Virus record (IMG/VR): IMGVR_UViG_3300010151_000008
Span: 1-64,000 of that record
DNA: 64,000 bases
DNA from: a virus
Direction: 5' to 3' (one strand)
Within the stretch, counting starts at the first letter, position 1, and every line of letters begins with the position of its first letter. Made by a program: the position numbers and the translations under genes. Positions 41,401 to 51,500 of the stretch are shown here, in pieces. The notes beneath the pieces are model-generated. The model worked only from the letters and a program-made list of their open reading frames with translations. It was not told where the DNA came from and did no database searches.

Positions 41401-41836
41401 ACAGTTTATTGAGGTTTTAGAGTCAGCATTTGGCGCCGTCCCGGGCCTAGCACAGCTTGACATTGATGTGGAGAAACTAGTAGAAGTTCTTTTCTGTACC
41501 ATGAATGAAGAAATAAAGAAGAACGGGCCCATGTCAAACGCCGCGGCAGAAATATCAGAGATGTTGTGTCAAGACATCAATCCGTGGCCCACCTTTACGA
41601 CAAAAGGAATCCAGTTTACTGGGACCATTCCCGGCATGTTTATGGCCCCTCCGGGCCCTCTGGGAATTTTCTATCTTATATATGGATTACTTAAAAACGA
41701 GATTGACAGAGGTATTGACGATGCCTTCGCCGCCCCAGCCGGCGAAACAGACGAATTCTGTATTGATGTAGAAGCTGTTGTCGAAGGCGAAGAAGATACT
41801 GGCTGCGTACCGTTCACTGCGCAGCGCGACGACTAA
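35402..41836 (+). CDS. 2144-residue baseplate protein with a Trp-rich insertion
   Basis: No known family is recognised. The first 320 residues look globular, then an Ala/Thr low-complexity linker near 320-350 precedes a helical region (EQQMKKVDKAAQEVSKEVGKKL). Near residue 910 is DDGDDDGDGTPNYDDRD, like a calcium-binding thrombospondin type-3 repeat. Residues about 980-1170 are unusually rich in Trp (WWEEGQQDWW, WYQWFKLW, GWWDMY), as if an extra domain had been inserted. Later parts are helical and hydrophobic (VITQFIEVLESAFGAVPGL). The position between spike and gp25 genes suggests a baseplate or tail-tube-linked scaffold. Start ATG is five bases after the previous stop. Confidence 0.7.
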   Translation: MARTPKIISKWTSKETGVAYTQFNKSKVAVQTQYTTADEIEQNTEAILELGALALMRYYFPGSWYQVAAGVQGDTYGSLLFSNLLDKLTVSATDFNSRPKMGLRVLVACSIDLTDEEETAEIIPPESGPPADLELALDYYLSTGSTDIKKVSSTGRSMTFSADTLNENLKLIGAAFTKYHKQHRFFNGQIKPSINFLKEFDLISSSIHAILRLAAQNYIDTGIHSGTTFKVDFNGDYSIVNIKAITPEGRYLSLPVGLLPSLGAAALSSRQTNVYLASFKDILIKLRTRGPTQDSYANFINFIKQVSSLGPTKYKINYSGPSRTADAGATAAATATQGTAAATGTATGVDPDGPPNAELGLTPEEKEKQEKVITPKEAAEILEQQMKKVDKAAQEVSKEVGKKLRELQGTEGFQIFTMIINRIGIDSLVKEGLLCMLFGVDFSIPDLYSDIRDMLSAGDGLFSKPKTGALVGFDIPKVDMKWEIFKITGNIQPMIKKALLDAVFGAVRGILEAVTELIREQCEARDTGNFGDIDLASLLQDKPAGGTGLLGDGSGPNGCFSEFGLPPTSGNNFLSQVSQILTPIEACQLLTGSASAAVMSAVQNFIQNYSSATIQNALGSPSEIAAFFLCIGDQLDVNDLCREAAERDIIPNAEEICITGGDILDAVGQHNVNTLLDMLKDGIAVEMPEINLQCPDSENYIPNPFVDRSIPQLMSALIESIAASFYFAADGTKAVLLRSQLGQNATANALLEACLSESGSMPASEARGGAGATPGDIIAMISEGIQEVVSTDLNAASDACGITLGEIFRGTDDLAEVLATFQDVIENFDFSALGDMSAQLGSNASDLAAAQLRLDFPEGYKEDFLEFIPTAIKTELYNGNYLYNFNTAYQSPAFHVEAEGPPFTYTLDDGDDDGDGTPNYDDRDEGGTGEPHENYDMHALQNAADAAQHAAMARTRYTTTFALPAEGYQANANAAQMQEELEAIEEWEFNHGNSNMIGQSRHFEEWLKGNRQGDLWWEEGQQDWWSPEGYSWYQWFKLWAEQRIERDEEQGPDWWMRSTLALPADTRGALPGFGNKQLLGPGYGPEDPQPEVDGYQQGWWDMYRAPERWATATQAEIRADERVWKIYQTLFSPWLRANPDDSILAGEWDYGEVWWIANIPFEYVPRPPGPGGGGPQPIAHIGRSTMFGAPEGIGGRSAGFSAGTGIKFLFRKEYAIQKYESIHFPSFQEVTEDNQNIFVASAPVAFRGEIPFIEGRQGLQTTTATELYAVNQSAHGSVISPDRIAERDANPARGLFADIIHSAFAKNLLEHGNSDLAAAARVTAAGGEYTSGILAEFYNNLEHQYYYAAMAGTMKQMSAYIVKNGAFTLDRVLKILVVPESANDATEQLGDLLDFKKLVREVQDEYVDAICYDGLSQDEVLINSLVYGAIELFLQVHLVEFYLQNVFVLSAFDLDGLYELELVMAYISSSIQNTIATFLQGISASGAQYNLFETNFQDAVVEHVSRKIIRDGGAPIDGEILSSLGMSEGDLGTYEASIRYLLAKRMKESAPAVSKIISQCSLGSVDEVFLKAGIGISKPFLKGLGADWGLSSTSRYLVASPGDRDLGFTEEDAQIIAYGGFRFEKIIRFTPHTSGYYGGSEENPDVHLRVDKELGTIAGGNWVANDTFKIGSAYHTDSPITQNFVSLDKLIRVLDDPAVTDNMTILGNPTLYYRLVYYVPMQTRSEYSANSSGEIIFADSATKNQEIMDTIEAYFLDARDGDDAIVRDTLDTLINDQASFVPFLVGPGGGDASMSHAVAAPASRQNMTIGIPILEVESGVNLPNSMRLDTDSSAPKRYWGAPTTGGLSLIRSLAEKDFLDGDVEIIMNDEVVKALFNKSLSKDVILSTLLFNNFYLTKSHFRGIDTIFKSCKESVAALMMQIQQGRGLQPDAGAAGIAQIQNALANQGQGGGSDDPNVAAYIIKAIIQTPFDILKGLAEIMDPHVVITKMIKDISGMVITQFIEVLESAFGAVPGLAQLDIDVEKLVEVLFCTMNEEIKKNGPMSNAAAEISEMLCQDINPWPTFTTKGIQFTGTIPGMFMAPPGPLGIFYLIYGLLKNEIDRGIDDAFAAPAGETDEFCIDVEAVVEGEEDTGCVPFTAQRDD

Positions 41837-41887
41837 GATTCTGATGCCTAATGTTGTTTAAGTCTCTAATTATTAAGAGGGTATATA

Positions 41888-42283
41888 ATGGCTAATGGTT
41901 TATCGGTGGCTCTTCCGCTTCAACAGAGTCCTATTTTTGGTACGTACAGACTAAACACCACGTTTGCAGAGATCGCGCGACAAAACCTGAAGATGCTTTT
42001 GTTAACCAATCCGGGCGAGAGAATGATGGATCCGGAGTTTGGTGTTGGAATGCAGAGATACTTATTTGAAGCGAATACGAAGTTTGTATACTCAGAGATA
42101 CAAAGTAGAATTGAGCAGCAAGTTAAAAAGTATCTTCCATACATAGGAATAGATAAAATTGAGTTTTTAACATCCGCTTTGGAGTCAGCCGTTGATCCTC
42201 ACTATTTGGGAGTCAATGTTTCTTTTATAATACTGCCACTTAACATGAGTTCTCTGTTGCAGATTAATGCAAACGGAAACTAA
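41888..42283 (+). CDS. gp25/W-like baseplate wedge protein
   Basis: The product has 131 residues, the usual size. The pattern IARQNLKMLLLTNPGERMMDPEFGVGMQRYLFE contains the GERxMxPxFGxGxxxxLFE signature of the gp25 family. A conserved sheath-initiating role in the baseplate is known for T4 gp25 and P2 W. It precedes the gp6-like gene, as in many contractile-tail phages. Confidence 0.93.
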   Translation: MANGLSVALPLQQSPIFGTYRLNTTFAEIARQNLKMLLLTNPGERMMDPEFGVGMQRYLFEANTKFVYSEIQSRIEQQVKKYLPYIGIDKIEFLTSALESAVDPHYLGVNVSFIILPLNMSSLLQINANGN

Positions 42284-42312
42284 TTATTGAAATTAATTAG
42301 GAATTTTAATAG

Positions 42313-44103
42313 ATGCCAAAAAAACTGCAACCGATTAACTACACAAGTAGAGACTTTGATAGTATCAGGCGTGACTTAGAAAATTACGCTAAGCGCTATT
42401 ATCCCGATTCGTATCGAGACTTTAATGAAGCCAGTTTTGGCTCTTTGATGTTGGACACCGTTTCCTATATAGGGGATATTCTTTCCTTTTATATAGATTA
42501 TCAGACCAATGAAAGCTTTTTAGACAGCGCTATAGAATATAGTAACATAGTACGTCTTGCGAGGCAACTCGGGTTTAAGTTAAACTCCAGCCCCTCGTCT
42601 TATGGGGTTCTGACTTTTTATATCAGCGTTCCGGCTTCCACCTCGGAAGACGGACCAGATTTGGCGTACGCACCCACTCTACAAGCCGGCTCTCAGTTTG
42701 GTTCGAGCGGCGGTGGCCTTTTCACCCTTCTTGAAGATATTACTTTTTCCAACCCCGCTAATCAGATGGTGGCCGGCGTGATAGTTAATGAAGCGCCCGC
42801 ATCTTATGTTATACGTGCCCAGGGGCGCGCGGTTTCTGGACGGCTAGCACGAGAAACCAAAATTGTTGGAACCTATGAGCGTTTTAGAAAAGTATTTCTT
42901 TCATCTGACCAGGTCGCAGAGATTATATCAGTAACTGATTCCGAGGGTCATGAGTACGTAGAGGTTAATAATCTCTCTCAGAACGTAGTTTATAAGGCAA
43001 TTCGGAATACTCAAGCGTTTAGTGATACGGTACCCTCCATACTGAAAGCGGTGCCGGTCGCCCGCCGATTTACAGTTGAGAGGAGCAAGCGCGCCACTTA
43101 CTTGCAGTTTGGGTACGGATCTGACTCAGAGCTGCTTGCGGAATCGATAGCTGATCCATCTAATGTGGTTTTAAAGCTTCATGGAAAAGATTATATTACT
43201 GAAGATGATTTTGATCCAACGAGATTAATAGAAAGTGATAAATTTGGAATTGCTCCGGCTGATACCACATTAACGATCTCCTACAGAGTTAATACAACTC
43301 GCGATGTTAATGCGGCGGTGGACACTGTTGTACAGGTCTTATCCCCGCAGATAAAATTTTCAAACCAGGGCGCCTTGAATTCCACTACCAGACGAGAGGT
43401 GGCTGCGAGCCTTGAGGTAACCAACGAAAACCTAATTACAGGGGATATATCTTTGCCATCCTCTGATGAAATCCGCCAACGGGTAATTTCTCATTATTCG
43501 GCACAAAACCGCGCGGTAACAGCACAGGATTATCAGGCTGTCATTTATGGCATGCCCGTCTATTTCGGATCTGTAAAACGGTGTTCTGTGGCGAGGGACT
43601 TTACGGAGTTTAAAAGAAACGTCAACATGTATGTTATTTCTGAAGATACAACGACCGGTCGACTTACCACTACCAACTCCATTATCAAAACCAACCTTAG
43701 TACGTGGTTGGCCCAATACAAAATGATAAATGATACACTTGATATATTAGATGCCATCATAGTCAACTTTGGCGTGGAGTATCGGCTAATATCAGACTAT
43801 GACTCAAATAAATATACAGTGCTAAAAAATGCCAATTCTGCCCTAACTGCACACTTTTCCAGAACTCGTGATATCGGTGAGCCGGTATATATTACAGATA
43901 TTTATAAGGTATTGAATGGCGTTAAAGGAGTAGTAGACGTGTTGGATGTTCAGATAGTTAGCAAAACGGGCGGCATTTATTCATCGACTGGATACGATTT
44001 CGAAGCAAAACTATCTAACGACGGTCGTTATATAGTTGGAGATCCGTCGGTTATATTTGAGTTGAAATACCCCAATGTAGATATTCAGGGATCAATCACA
44101 TAA
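42313..44103 (+). CDS. gp6/J-like baseplate wedge protein
   Basis: The product has 596 residues. It begins INYTSRDFDSIRRDLENYAKRYYPD and continues with FGSLMLDTVSYIGDILSFYIDYQTNESFL, typical of T4 gp6 and J-type wedge proteins; RAVTAQDYQAVIYGMP near residue 395 is the second conserved block. It dimerises in the inner baseplate ring. Its stop overlaps the next start. Confidence 0.92.
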   Translation: MPKKLQPINYTSRDFDSIRRDLENYAKRYYPDSYRDFNEASFGSLMLDTVSYIGDILSFYIDYQTNESFLDSAIEYSNIVRLARQLGFKLNSSPSSYGVLTFYISVPASTSEDGPDLAYAPTLQAGSQFGSSGGGLFTLLEDITFSNPANQMVAGVIVNEAPASYVIRAQGRAVSGRLARETKIVGTYERFRKVFLSSDQVAEIISVTDSEGHEYVEVNNLSQNVVYKAIRNTQAFSDTVPSILKAVPVARRFTVERSKRATYLQFGYGSDSELLAESIADPSNVVLKLHGKDYITEDDFDPTRLIESDKFGIAPADTTLTISYRVNTTRDVNAAVDTVVQVLSPQIKFSNQGALNSTTRREVAASLEVTNENLITGDISLPSSDEIRQRVISHYSAQNRAVTAQDYQAVIYGMPVYFGSVKRCSVARDFTEFKRNVNMYVISEDTTTGRLTTTNSIIKTNLSTWLAQYKMINDTLDILDAIIVNFGVEYRLISDYDSNKYTVLKNANSALTAHFSRTRDIGEPVYITDIYKVLNGVKGVVDVLDVQIVSKTGGIYSSTGYDFEAKLSNDGRYIVGDPSVIFELKYPNVDIQGSIT

Positions 44104-45557
44104 TGGCCATTAAAAGATATACAGCGGATGCCGACACCACCATAACAAATGCCTTTGAGGCCAATTTGGTTTTAAGGGGGACCGGATCTAATATGGGAGC
44201 GGCCGATAGTTTGGCGGTGTTTTCTATTTATGGCCAGACGTCCTCAAGCGCCGGACAAAGTTCCGAAGAATCAAGAATTTTAATACAATTTCCTGTACAA
44301 GATATTATAGCCGATAGGGCTGCTAATATTCTCCCGGATCCCGGCTCTGTTAGCTTCTATCTTAAAATGTTTAATGCGAAACACCCATTCACTTTGGCAA
44401 GAGACTTCACACTTACGGTATCACCCATTTCTCAATCTTGGCAAGAGGGCAGCGGTCTAGACATGGATGAATATAAAGACCTTACATACAATGGTATTGG
44501 CTCTAATTGGATTCGTCATGGTTCTACAGGCCCATGGACTGCTGCCGGCGGTGATTATTTGTCTACCCCTTCATATGATGTGGATTTCCCCAACGGCTGG
44601 GAAGATTTAACACTTGATATCTCGACTGTTGTAGAAGACTGGATAGCTGGGACCTATACTAGCGGAAATTGTGGTGTAGGGGTGCAGCTGTCGTCTTCGC
44701 TTGCGGGAGCTTCTCAGTCTTATTATCTCAAGAAGTTCTTCGCCAGGTCTTCGGAATTTTTTTATAAGCGTCCAGTAATAGAGGCTCGATGGGACTCGCG
44801 AGTACAGGATGATCGATGCGCCTTTTACTATAGTAGTTCTCTGGCGCCAGCTGCGGATAACTTAAACACTTTGTATTTTTACAATTATATTCGCGGCCGC
44901 CTTGTGGACTACGGCGGGAACCTGGGAGTTAGCTTTTATTCTAGCTCGGCTGGTGCCCCCGCGGGTTCTGCTCTCCTTACTGCGTTTCCTGGCGCCACAA
45001 CGGTTAATGCGGCGCATATTTCTACCGGCATATACGGAGTTACGATGGCCCTAACAGCGGCCGCCACACCCCTTGCTGCCATTAATGACGTTTGGAGAGA
45101 CGTTGATAGCGGCGAGGAGTTGATTACAGGATCCTTTTCTCCAGAAATATTTCCCGTATATCAGAGTGCGCCAACCTTTAATTATGTAACAGCGCTAACC
45201 AATCTAAAGGCGAACTACTCCAGAGAAGAGACTGCCCGCTTCAGATTCTTCATACGACAGAGGAATTGGGATCCCAACATGTATGTTGTTGCGACGAACA
45301 CAATTCCAAATGAATGTATAGCTAGCGCATCTTATAAAATAATGAGATTAACAGACGAGCTGGATGTGGTATCATATGGAACAGGAAGTGACTTGAGCAC
45401 TTATATGTCTTATGATGTAGACGGAAATTATTTTGATTTAGACATGTCGCTGCTAGAAGCGGATTATATGTATGGGATTAAACTTGCTTACTATAATGAT
45501 AGCATTGGCTCGTGGGTCGAGCAACCGGAAATATTTAAATTCAGAATAGAAGAGTAA
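44103..45557 (+). CDS. Baseplate/fibre protein with a DNRLRE-like beta domain
   Basis: The product has 484 residues. The first 220 (ADADTTITNAFEANLVLRGTG ... LTLDISTVVEDWIAG ... GVGVQLSS ... KKFFARSSEF) have the repeated strand pattern of DNRLRE or carbohydrate-binding-type beta sandwiches. The second half is also beta-rich. It lies between the J-like and the giant LamG proteins, so it probably links wedge and fibre. No enzyme motif seen. Confidence 0.65.
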   Translation: MAIKRYTADADTTITNAFEANLVLRGTGSNMGAADSLAVFSIYGQTSSSAGQSSEESRILIQFPVQDIIADRAANILPDPGSVSFYLKMFNAKHPFTLARDFTLTVSPISQSWQEGSGLDMDEYKDLTYNGIGSNWIRHGSTGPWTAAGGDYLSTPSYDVDFPNGWEDLTLDISTVVEDWIAGTYTSGNCGVGVQLSSSLAGASQSYYLKKFFARSSEFFYKRPVIEARWDSRVQDDRCAFYYSSSLAPAADNLNTLYFYNYIRGRLVDYGGNLGVSFYSSSAGAPAGSALLTAFPGATTVNAAHISTGIYGVTMALTAAATPLAAINDVWRDVDSGEELITGSFSPEIFPVYQSAPTFNYVTALTNLKANYSREETARFRFFIRQRNWDPNMYVVATNTIPNECIASASYKIMRLTDELDVVSYGTGSDLSTYMSYDVDGNYFDLDMSLLEADYMYGIKLAYYNDSIGSWVEQPEIFKFRIEE

Positions 45558-45564
45558 AACAACT

Positions 45565-48500
45565 ATGAGCTTAAAGGATACATACAGACGCCAGTTAGAA
45601 AATCTTCAAAATATTTCTAACAAGAGCGAAGAGCAAATAGCTGCGGAAGTAGAGTCTGTAGGGTATCACGAACAGGACATAATCAAAGAAGAGAGGTTTA
45701 TTCCTCGCACCGATTATTCGAGACCAAGCGCGTTTGCTCGCTACGGATCAGCTACCGAGTATTATCAACAGTCTATAAAAAGAGTTTACAGTACATACCC
45801 CTACGACGGCTCACTCAAAGAGAGGTTAGAGTGGGAAAATGATTCCAATTACTTAGATCTATATCTTTTTGAGCAGCGCTATCCTCGCACGAACGGGTAC
45901 GTAATTTTATCAGCCGACGGTTGGGGCACCCAGACTGCCACGACAGGCGGCTACGGGATGCCCTCCTCTCAAGAGTACATATCATTTATTGGCGGGCCCA
46001 ATGTAAATCCGGGAGGAATGAGCCCCATAGCGCTTCAGTTTACTGGATCAAACTATTGGGACCCAGATAAAAATAGAGTTTCGAACCTGCAGTTCGATCT
46101 GGAAAACAATGGAGCTACGGTTGAGTTTTGGCTCAAAAAAGACAGCTTTGACGCAAGCTTAACAGAGAAGGAGGTTGTTTTTGACCTCTGGAATAATGAG
46201 CTATCTTCTAGCGATTCATACGGCCGTTTTAGATTAGAGTTGTCCTCTTCCACAACACCTGGAGGCGAGGGGCCGCTCTTACTCACAGTGATGTCTGGTG
46301 CAACCGGGTTCCAGTGGGAACCTGTTGTCGTTGGCTCCGCTTTCACGACTGCCTCTATAGCAGATGGCAATTGGCACCACTATGCGGTAACTGTAAAATC
46401 TGCTAGCGCAGGGGTGCTAACAAAATTCTATGTCGACGGCGCCCTACACGCGGAAAATACGCTTGGTGTCGCCGGTATAAATAATATTGGGGGTGCCCTC
46501 AAGGGACATATCGGTGCACTAATTATTGGCCCCTCGGGGACCGTGGGCCCCGGTACGCCCGAAGAATCGGCCTTCGCTTGGACCGGCGCCGGGAAACTCT
46601 CCGCATCCATGGATGAGTTCAGGTACTGGAAAACTCAGAGAAGTTCTAAGGACATAGGAAGATATTGGATATCGCAGGTTGGGGGTGGTACCAACACAGA
46701 TCCAGCCCCCGATTCGCACGAAACTAACCTAGTGAACACAGATCTTGGAGTTTACTTTAAGTTCAATGAAGGAATCACCGGGGTCGAATCCGCGGATAGT
46801 ACCGTCTTGGACTACGCAGGCCGAGTTTCCAATGGCGCTTGGACGGGCTACGGTGAAAATTCCAGGAATACGGATTCTGCTATAGTAATTTCTAAAGCGG
46901 CTGTAAAAGAATTTAAAGATCCTATTATATACTCCTTCCATCCTGAAGTTGTATCGCTGAAGACACAGCTAGAAGCTACTGGATCCTATCATGATGTTCG
47001 CAACAATACGTCCATCTACAATTCTATTCCCGGATGGGTTCAAGAGGAAGATGACGAGAGTGCTGGAGAACTTAGGAAGTTAACTCAAATATTGGCTAGC
47101 TACTTTGATACGTTACAACTTCAGATTGATTCTGTCAATTCACTCAAAGATGTGGTTTATTACGGAGATAGTCAGAAACCTCTTCCGTTCGCCAACAAAT
47201 TATTAGAATCTATGGGTCTTATGACTCCTGAAATGTTCCTAGATGCAGATGTGCTAGAGAAGCTGGCAGATCGCAGCGAGAAGCATCTGTATGAAAAGTC
47301 ACTTAATGATATTAAGAATACAATCTATCAGAACATTTATAATAATCTAACTTATATTTATAAATCCAAAGGAACTGAAAAAGCTTTTCGTAATTTAATT
47401 CGCTGCTACGGAATTGACGACGAGCTAATCAAATTAAGCCTATATGCTAACAACATAGAGTATGAACTTCTAGATAACTCACGAAATGTTGTTACTTCGA
47501 AGAGATTCGTCAACTTTAATACAAAAGATAATCTAGGCGCCACCATCTACCAGAGTTCGGCTTCTAGTGATGCCAATTCCGTAGCGTTTATAGCCGGTTC
47601 TACTAATCTGACTGGTGGTTTTGCTTTTACCACGGAAGTTGATGTGTTGTTCCCCCGAAAAGCGCCCCCAGGTCAAGAAAACTACATCGATACCAATTTC
47701 ATAACAGCCTCTGTCTTCGGAATTCACGGTGACGCTTCCGGCAGTGAAGACACCACATGGGCAACTCCAGATGCGGTAAATTTCCAGGTTTTTGCAGTCC
47801 GAGATGAATTAAGATCTCCAAATGTTCGATTTGTGCTGACGGGAACAGCCGGGGGCTTCATGCCGCCCACCCTGGTTAGTGATTTATACGAGGATACCTA
47901 CAACAATACTAAGTGGAACTTGGCTGTACGTATTAAGCCTGAAAAATATCCTTACGAAAACTGGATTACTAGTTCGGTGAACGGCGATTATATCGTCGAA
48001 TTACGAGGTACCAACACTCAAGATGGGGTTGTACTCAATACGTTTACGCTCAGCTCTTCGATTTCATCGCCACCGCCGGCGTTCGTTAGCGGCTCCCGGC
48101 GCCTCTTCGTCGGCGCCCATCGACAAGACTTTACCGGCTCACTCCTACAGCGTTCTGATGTTAAGGTGGGCACCGCGCGCAGCTGGTTAACATATCTAGA
48201 TAATAAAACTCTTCTAGAACACGCCCAAGACATTCACAACTACGGAACACCGAATCCGCAGTGGTACGCGTTTCCATTTCACCCCAGCGCCTCATTCGGA
48301 GAAATCCCACAACTTGATACGTTAGTATTAAATTGGAACTTTAATCAGAATACGGGCTCGAACGCATCTGGCCAGTTCGGGGTAGCCGACTTCTCGTCCG
48401 GCTCTACTCAGTTAGCCACATCCCAGTACGATTGGCTCGGCCCTATTCTTCTTAATCAACACCCAGGTCGAGGAGACTTCTTTCCGGCGAACTCTATCAA

Positions 48501-51500
48501 GGCAATAGATAAAGATTATATTACCAACACGAAGCAAAACTTACCCGAGAACTTACAGTCCAAGGACATGATTTCGGTTCTTTCACAAGAGGAACAAGAG
48601 GCTTTTGGGCGTACAACTAGACCTGTTACATTCTATTTTGCATTTGAGAAGAGCCCCTATCAGGTTATTTCTGAAGAGATGATAAATTATTTTGCGTCTA
48701 TGCGGGACATGCACACCCTAATAGGTGAACCAGTTAATCGATATAGAATAGAATATAAGGCTCTCGGCAAGATGCGTCACGCCTTCTTCTTGAATGTAGA
48801 GAACGATAGAATTGATTTTGATAAATTTTATGAGTTTTATAAGTGGTTCGACAGTTCTCTTTCTTTAATGTTACAACAGCTTGTTCCGATTTCAGCCGAC
48901 GTGGCCGGAAACATCCGAACCATTATTGAAAGCCATATCTTTGAAAGAAACAAATATCAATCCAAGTTCCCGACCATAGACACTATGGACGCAGATATAG
49001 AGGGATCTTTTAATACGATTTTGAATGCTTCTCCCGGCTGGCGCTATAATCACCACCCTATTGATGGAGCGGAGAATAAAAACGCCCACTGGTGGAAGAC
49101 GAGAGCTAGCCGAGAAAAAACCAAGCTTCGCACTGGAAATTACGAACTAGACTGGAGAAGGCAGAGAATCTTTGAGGATAGTGATTATGAATATGAACGA
49201 GAAATAAAGGTTCCTTATAGATTTGAAGCACGTGCTGGAATACAACAGCTATCTCCGCCTCATATTATACATAGCGGCCCTAATTATCACCCCAACAAGA
49301 AGTACAATTACGTATTTACAGCCACACGGCCTGCAGGCCCTCTCGTAGAGGGAACAAATCTGCCGGCCAACATTATGCTCGCATTCGATGAGGATGTAGA
49401 ACGGTTTGTGGATGTGGTGGATGATTTAGAGTTAACCCCTAAGCGCCGCATCGGGTGGGGGATCAACGCTAGAATCAACAAGGACTTGTCTGGCAGCGCT
49501 ACTTACGAATTTGCGAAGGGAAGCCTGCTGGCGCCGTTTAGTTTGTACAGTAGCTCCGTTACGACGGGTTATAACAAGCAGGTTGTGGAGAAGTTCACAC
49601 CCGGCGTAATGATTACCAATTTACATCATGATGTATATGGTGTGACTCACGAAGTCCCGCTCCAGGGCCCCTTCCCCGAAACGTATGTTGGCGGCCGAGA
49701 ACATCGCCATGTTCCTATTAACAAATTCGATTCCTCCAAAACGGGACCAAACAATCTAGATTCTCCTGCCGACCGGCCCGAAGGGTTTAAGATCTTGTTA
49801 GGCAGCTGCGACGGAATCACTACCACCTCCGGCGCCTTAGGTATCGTAGATCCTCAGTATCCAGATCCAGATTCGCCAGCAGTTTCTCCGCCTTATCTCT
49901 TCGACCGACCTAAGGGCAATATGTCACGTAATGTGGGTACCAAGCGTCCAGTTAATATACGCAACATTCGGAAGAACTCCCCGGGGAACTATAGCCAGAA
50001 CTACGATGTTGTGTCGACCAATGCACGATCATCAAATGATCTCTTCTTTAGAAAGCAGACATTCGATTTCTCTCTTTATCCTCAAAGCCCATACCCTCGG
50101 CTGCCGATTGTAGATCGTCACGCAGTACAAAACATCAGAGTTAGAAACACAAAAGCCATCTCGATTGACGATAGTCTTAATTATTATGTTTTTACTGCTC
50201 CGGCGGCAATGAACACAAATAAGAAAGAAACGTGGTCTTGTTGGCTGAATTGTACCAATCCCGGTGAGCTTAATTACTTTATATTGGATGTATCTGATCG
50301 TTACTTTGTGATCAATGCCGATAACACCTTCACTTTTGCCGCTTATTGGACGGGGCCTGTTGATGGGATTTGGCAGACTGATGCGGCGATTACAACCGGC
50401 AACGAGTGGGTGCATGTGGCTATAACCTACGATGGTAATTCCAGTACAAACCATCCTGTCGTCTATATTAATGGCGAAGCGGTAGCAATAACCCGAACAT
50501 CCGCGGAGCCAACTGGCGATTTAGAACCCTACTTCGGCGGTATCGGCATCGGCTATGCCGGCGCCCATGCTTTTGAGGGCTATATATCTGATCTGGCATT
50601 TTATAATACTAACTTGCTTGCCGATGAAATTAAGGCGATTTATGGCAATTCAACGTTAGACCTGATTAATTATGGTCCACCCCGCGTTGCATCCAACCTT
50701 ATAATGTGGTGGAGAATGGGCGACGGCCCGGGCGATACGGTTGGCACCATCATCGACCAGATGGGCACTGTAAATTTGGCTGCCGGAGGTTCTCCTTCTA
50801 TCGTTAATATAAGCGCTGGCGATTGTTTGGTTACCGCCAACGAAAACAACTTCGCTCTGCCTGACAGATCTGGCAAGAACTCTAACCAAACCGTTTTTGT
50901 AAATCGTTTTGCCGGCTCGGGCTATGAGGTGATGTCGAGAGGCTATATGGATCCAGCTCATGAAGAGAAGTCTGTATATAACGTTTTGCCGTATCACAAC
51001 TTATCGATTCTAAACTATGGTTTTCCTGAATCAGCATCAGCAGACCCCTCCATCGCCACCGCAATAGTGGTTGTAGATCAGATAGGCAAGAACAGAGGAA
51101 GAAACCAACGGCTTACTTTACACTGTGGCCAGTTTGGTCACGATGCGGCATATGGAACAATTCCCGCGGACACCTATGTTACTGTTCCTTCATACCAGAA
51201 AACAAACCGAAACCCCCGGTCTCGGATAAAGCAGCTAGCCGACGGCTCTTATGTGACAGGGGTGGTGTACGATAACGGATGGGTAACCCACCCAATTCCG
51301 CGTTCGGCGCGGCAGTATTCTTGGATTACGGCTAGCCTTTCTCCGGATGTTGGCACCGAGCTGTTTGGCTATTCGGCCCTAAGCGGCGGATTTGCTCAGA
51401 GTTTGCCTTTAATTAGCGCAAGCCAGTTTGGATCTGTCCATTGGGCCTCGGGGTCGACAGTCCTCCCTAGAACCTTGGGGTATGATCAAAACATCGTGGG

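Noticed and set aside
41880-41892. TATAAT next to the gp25-like start as a -10 box
   Set aside because: It overlaps the start codon itself, and no -35 match was seen. It is best read as chance.
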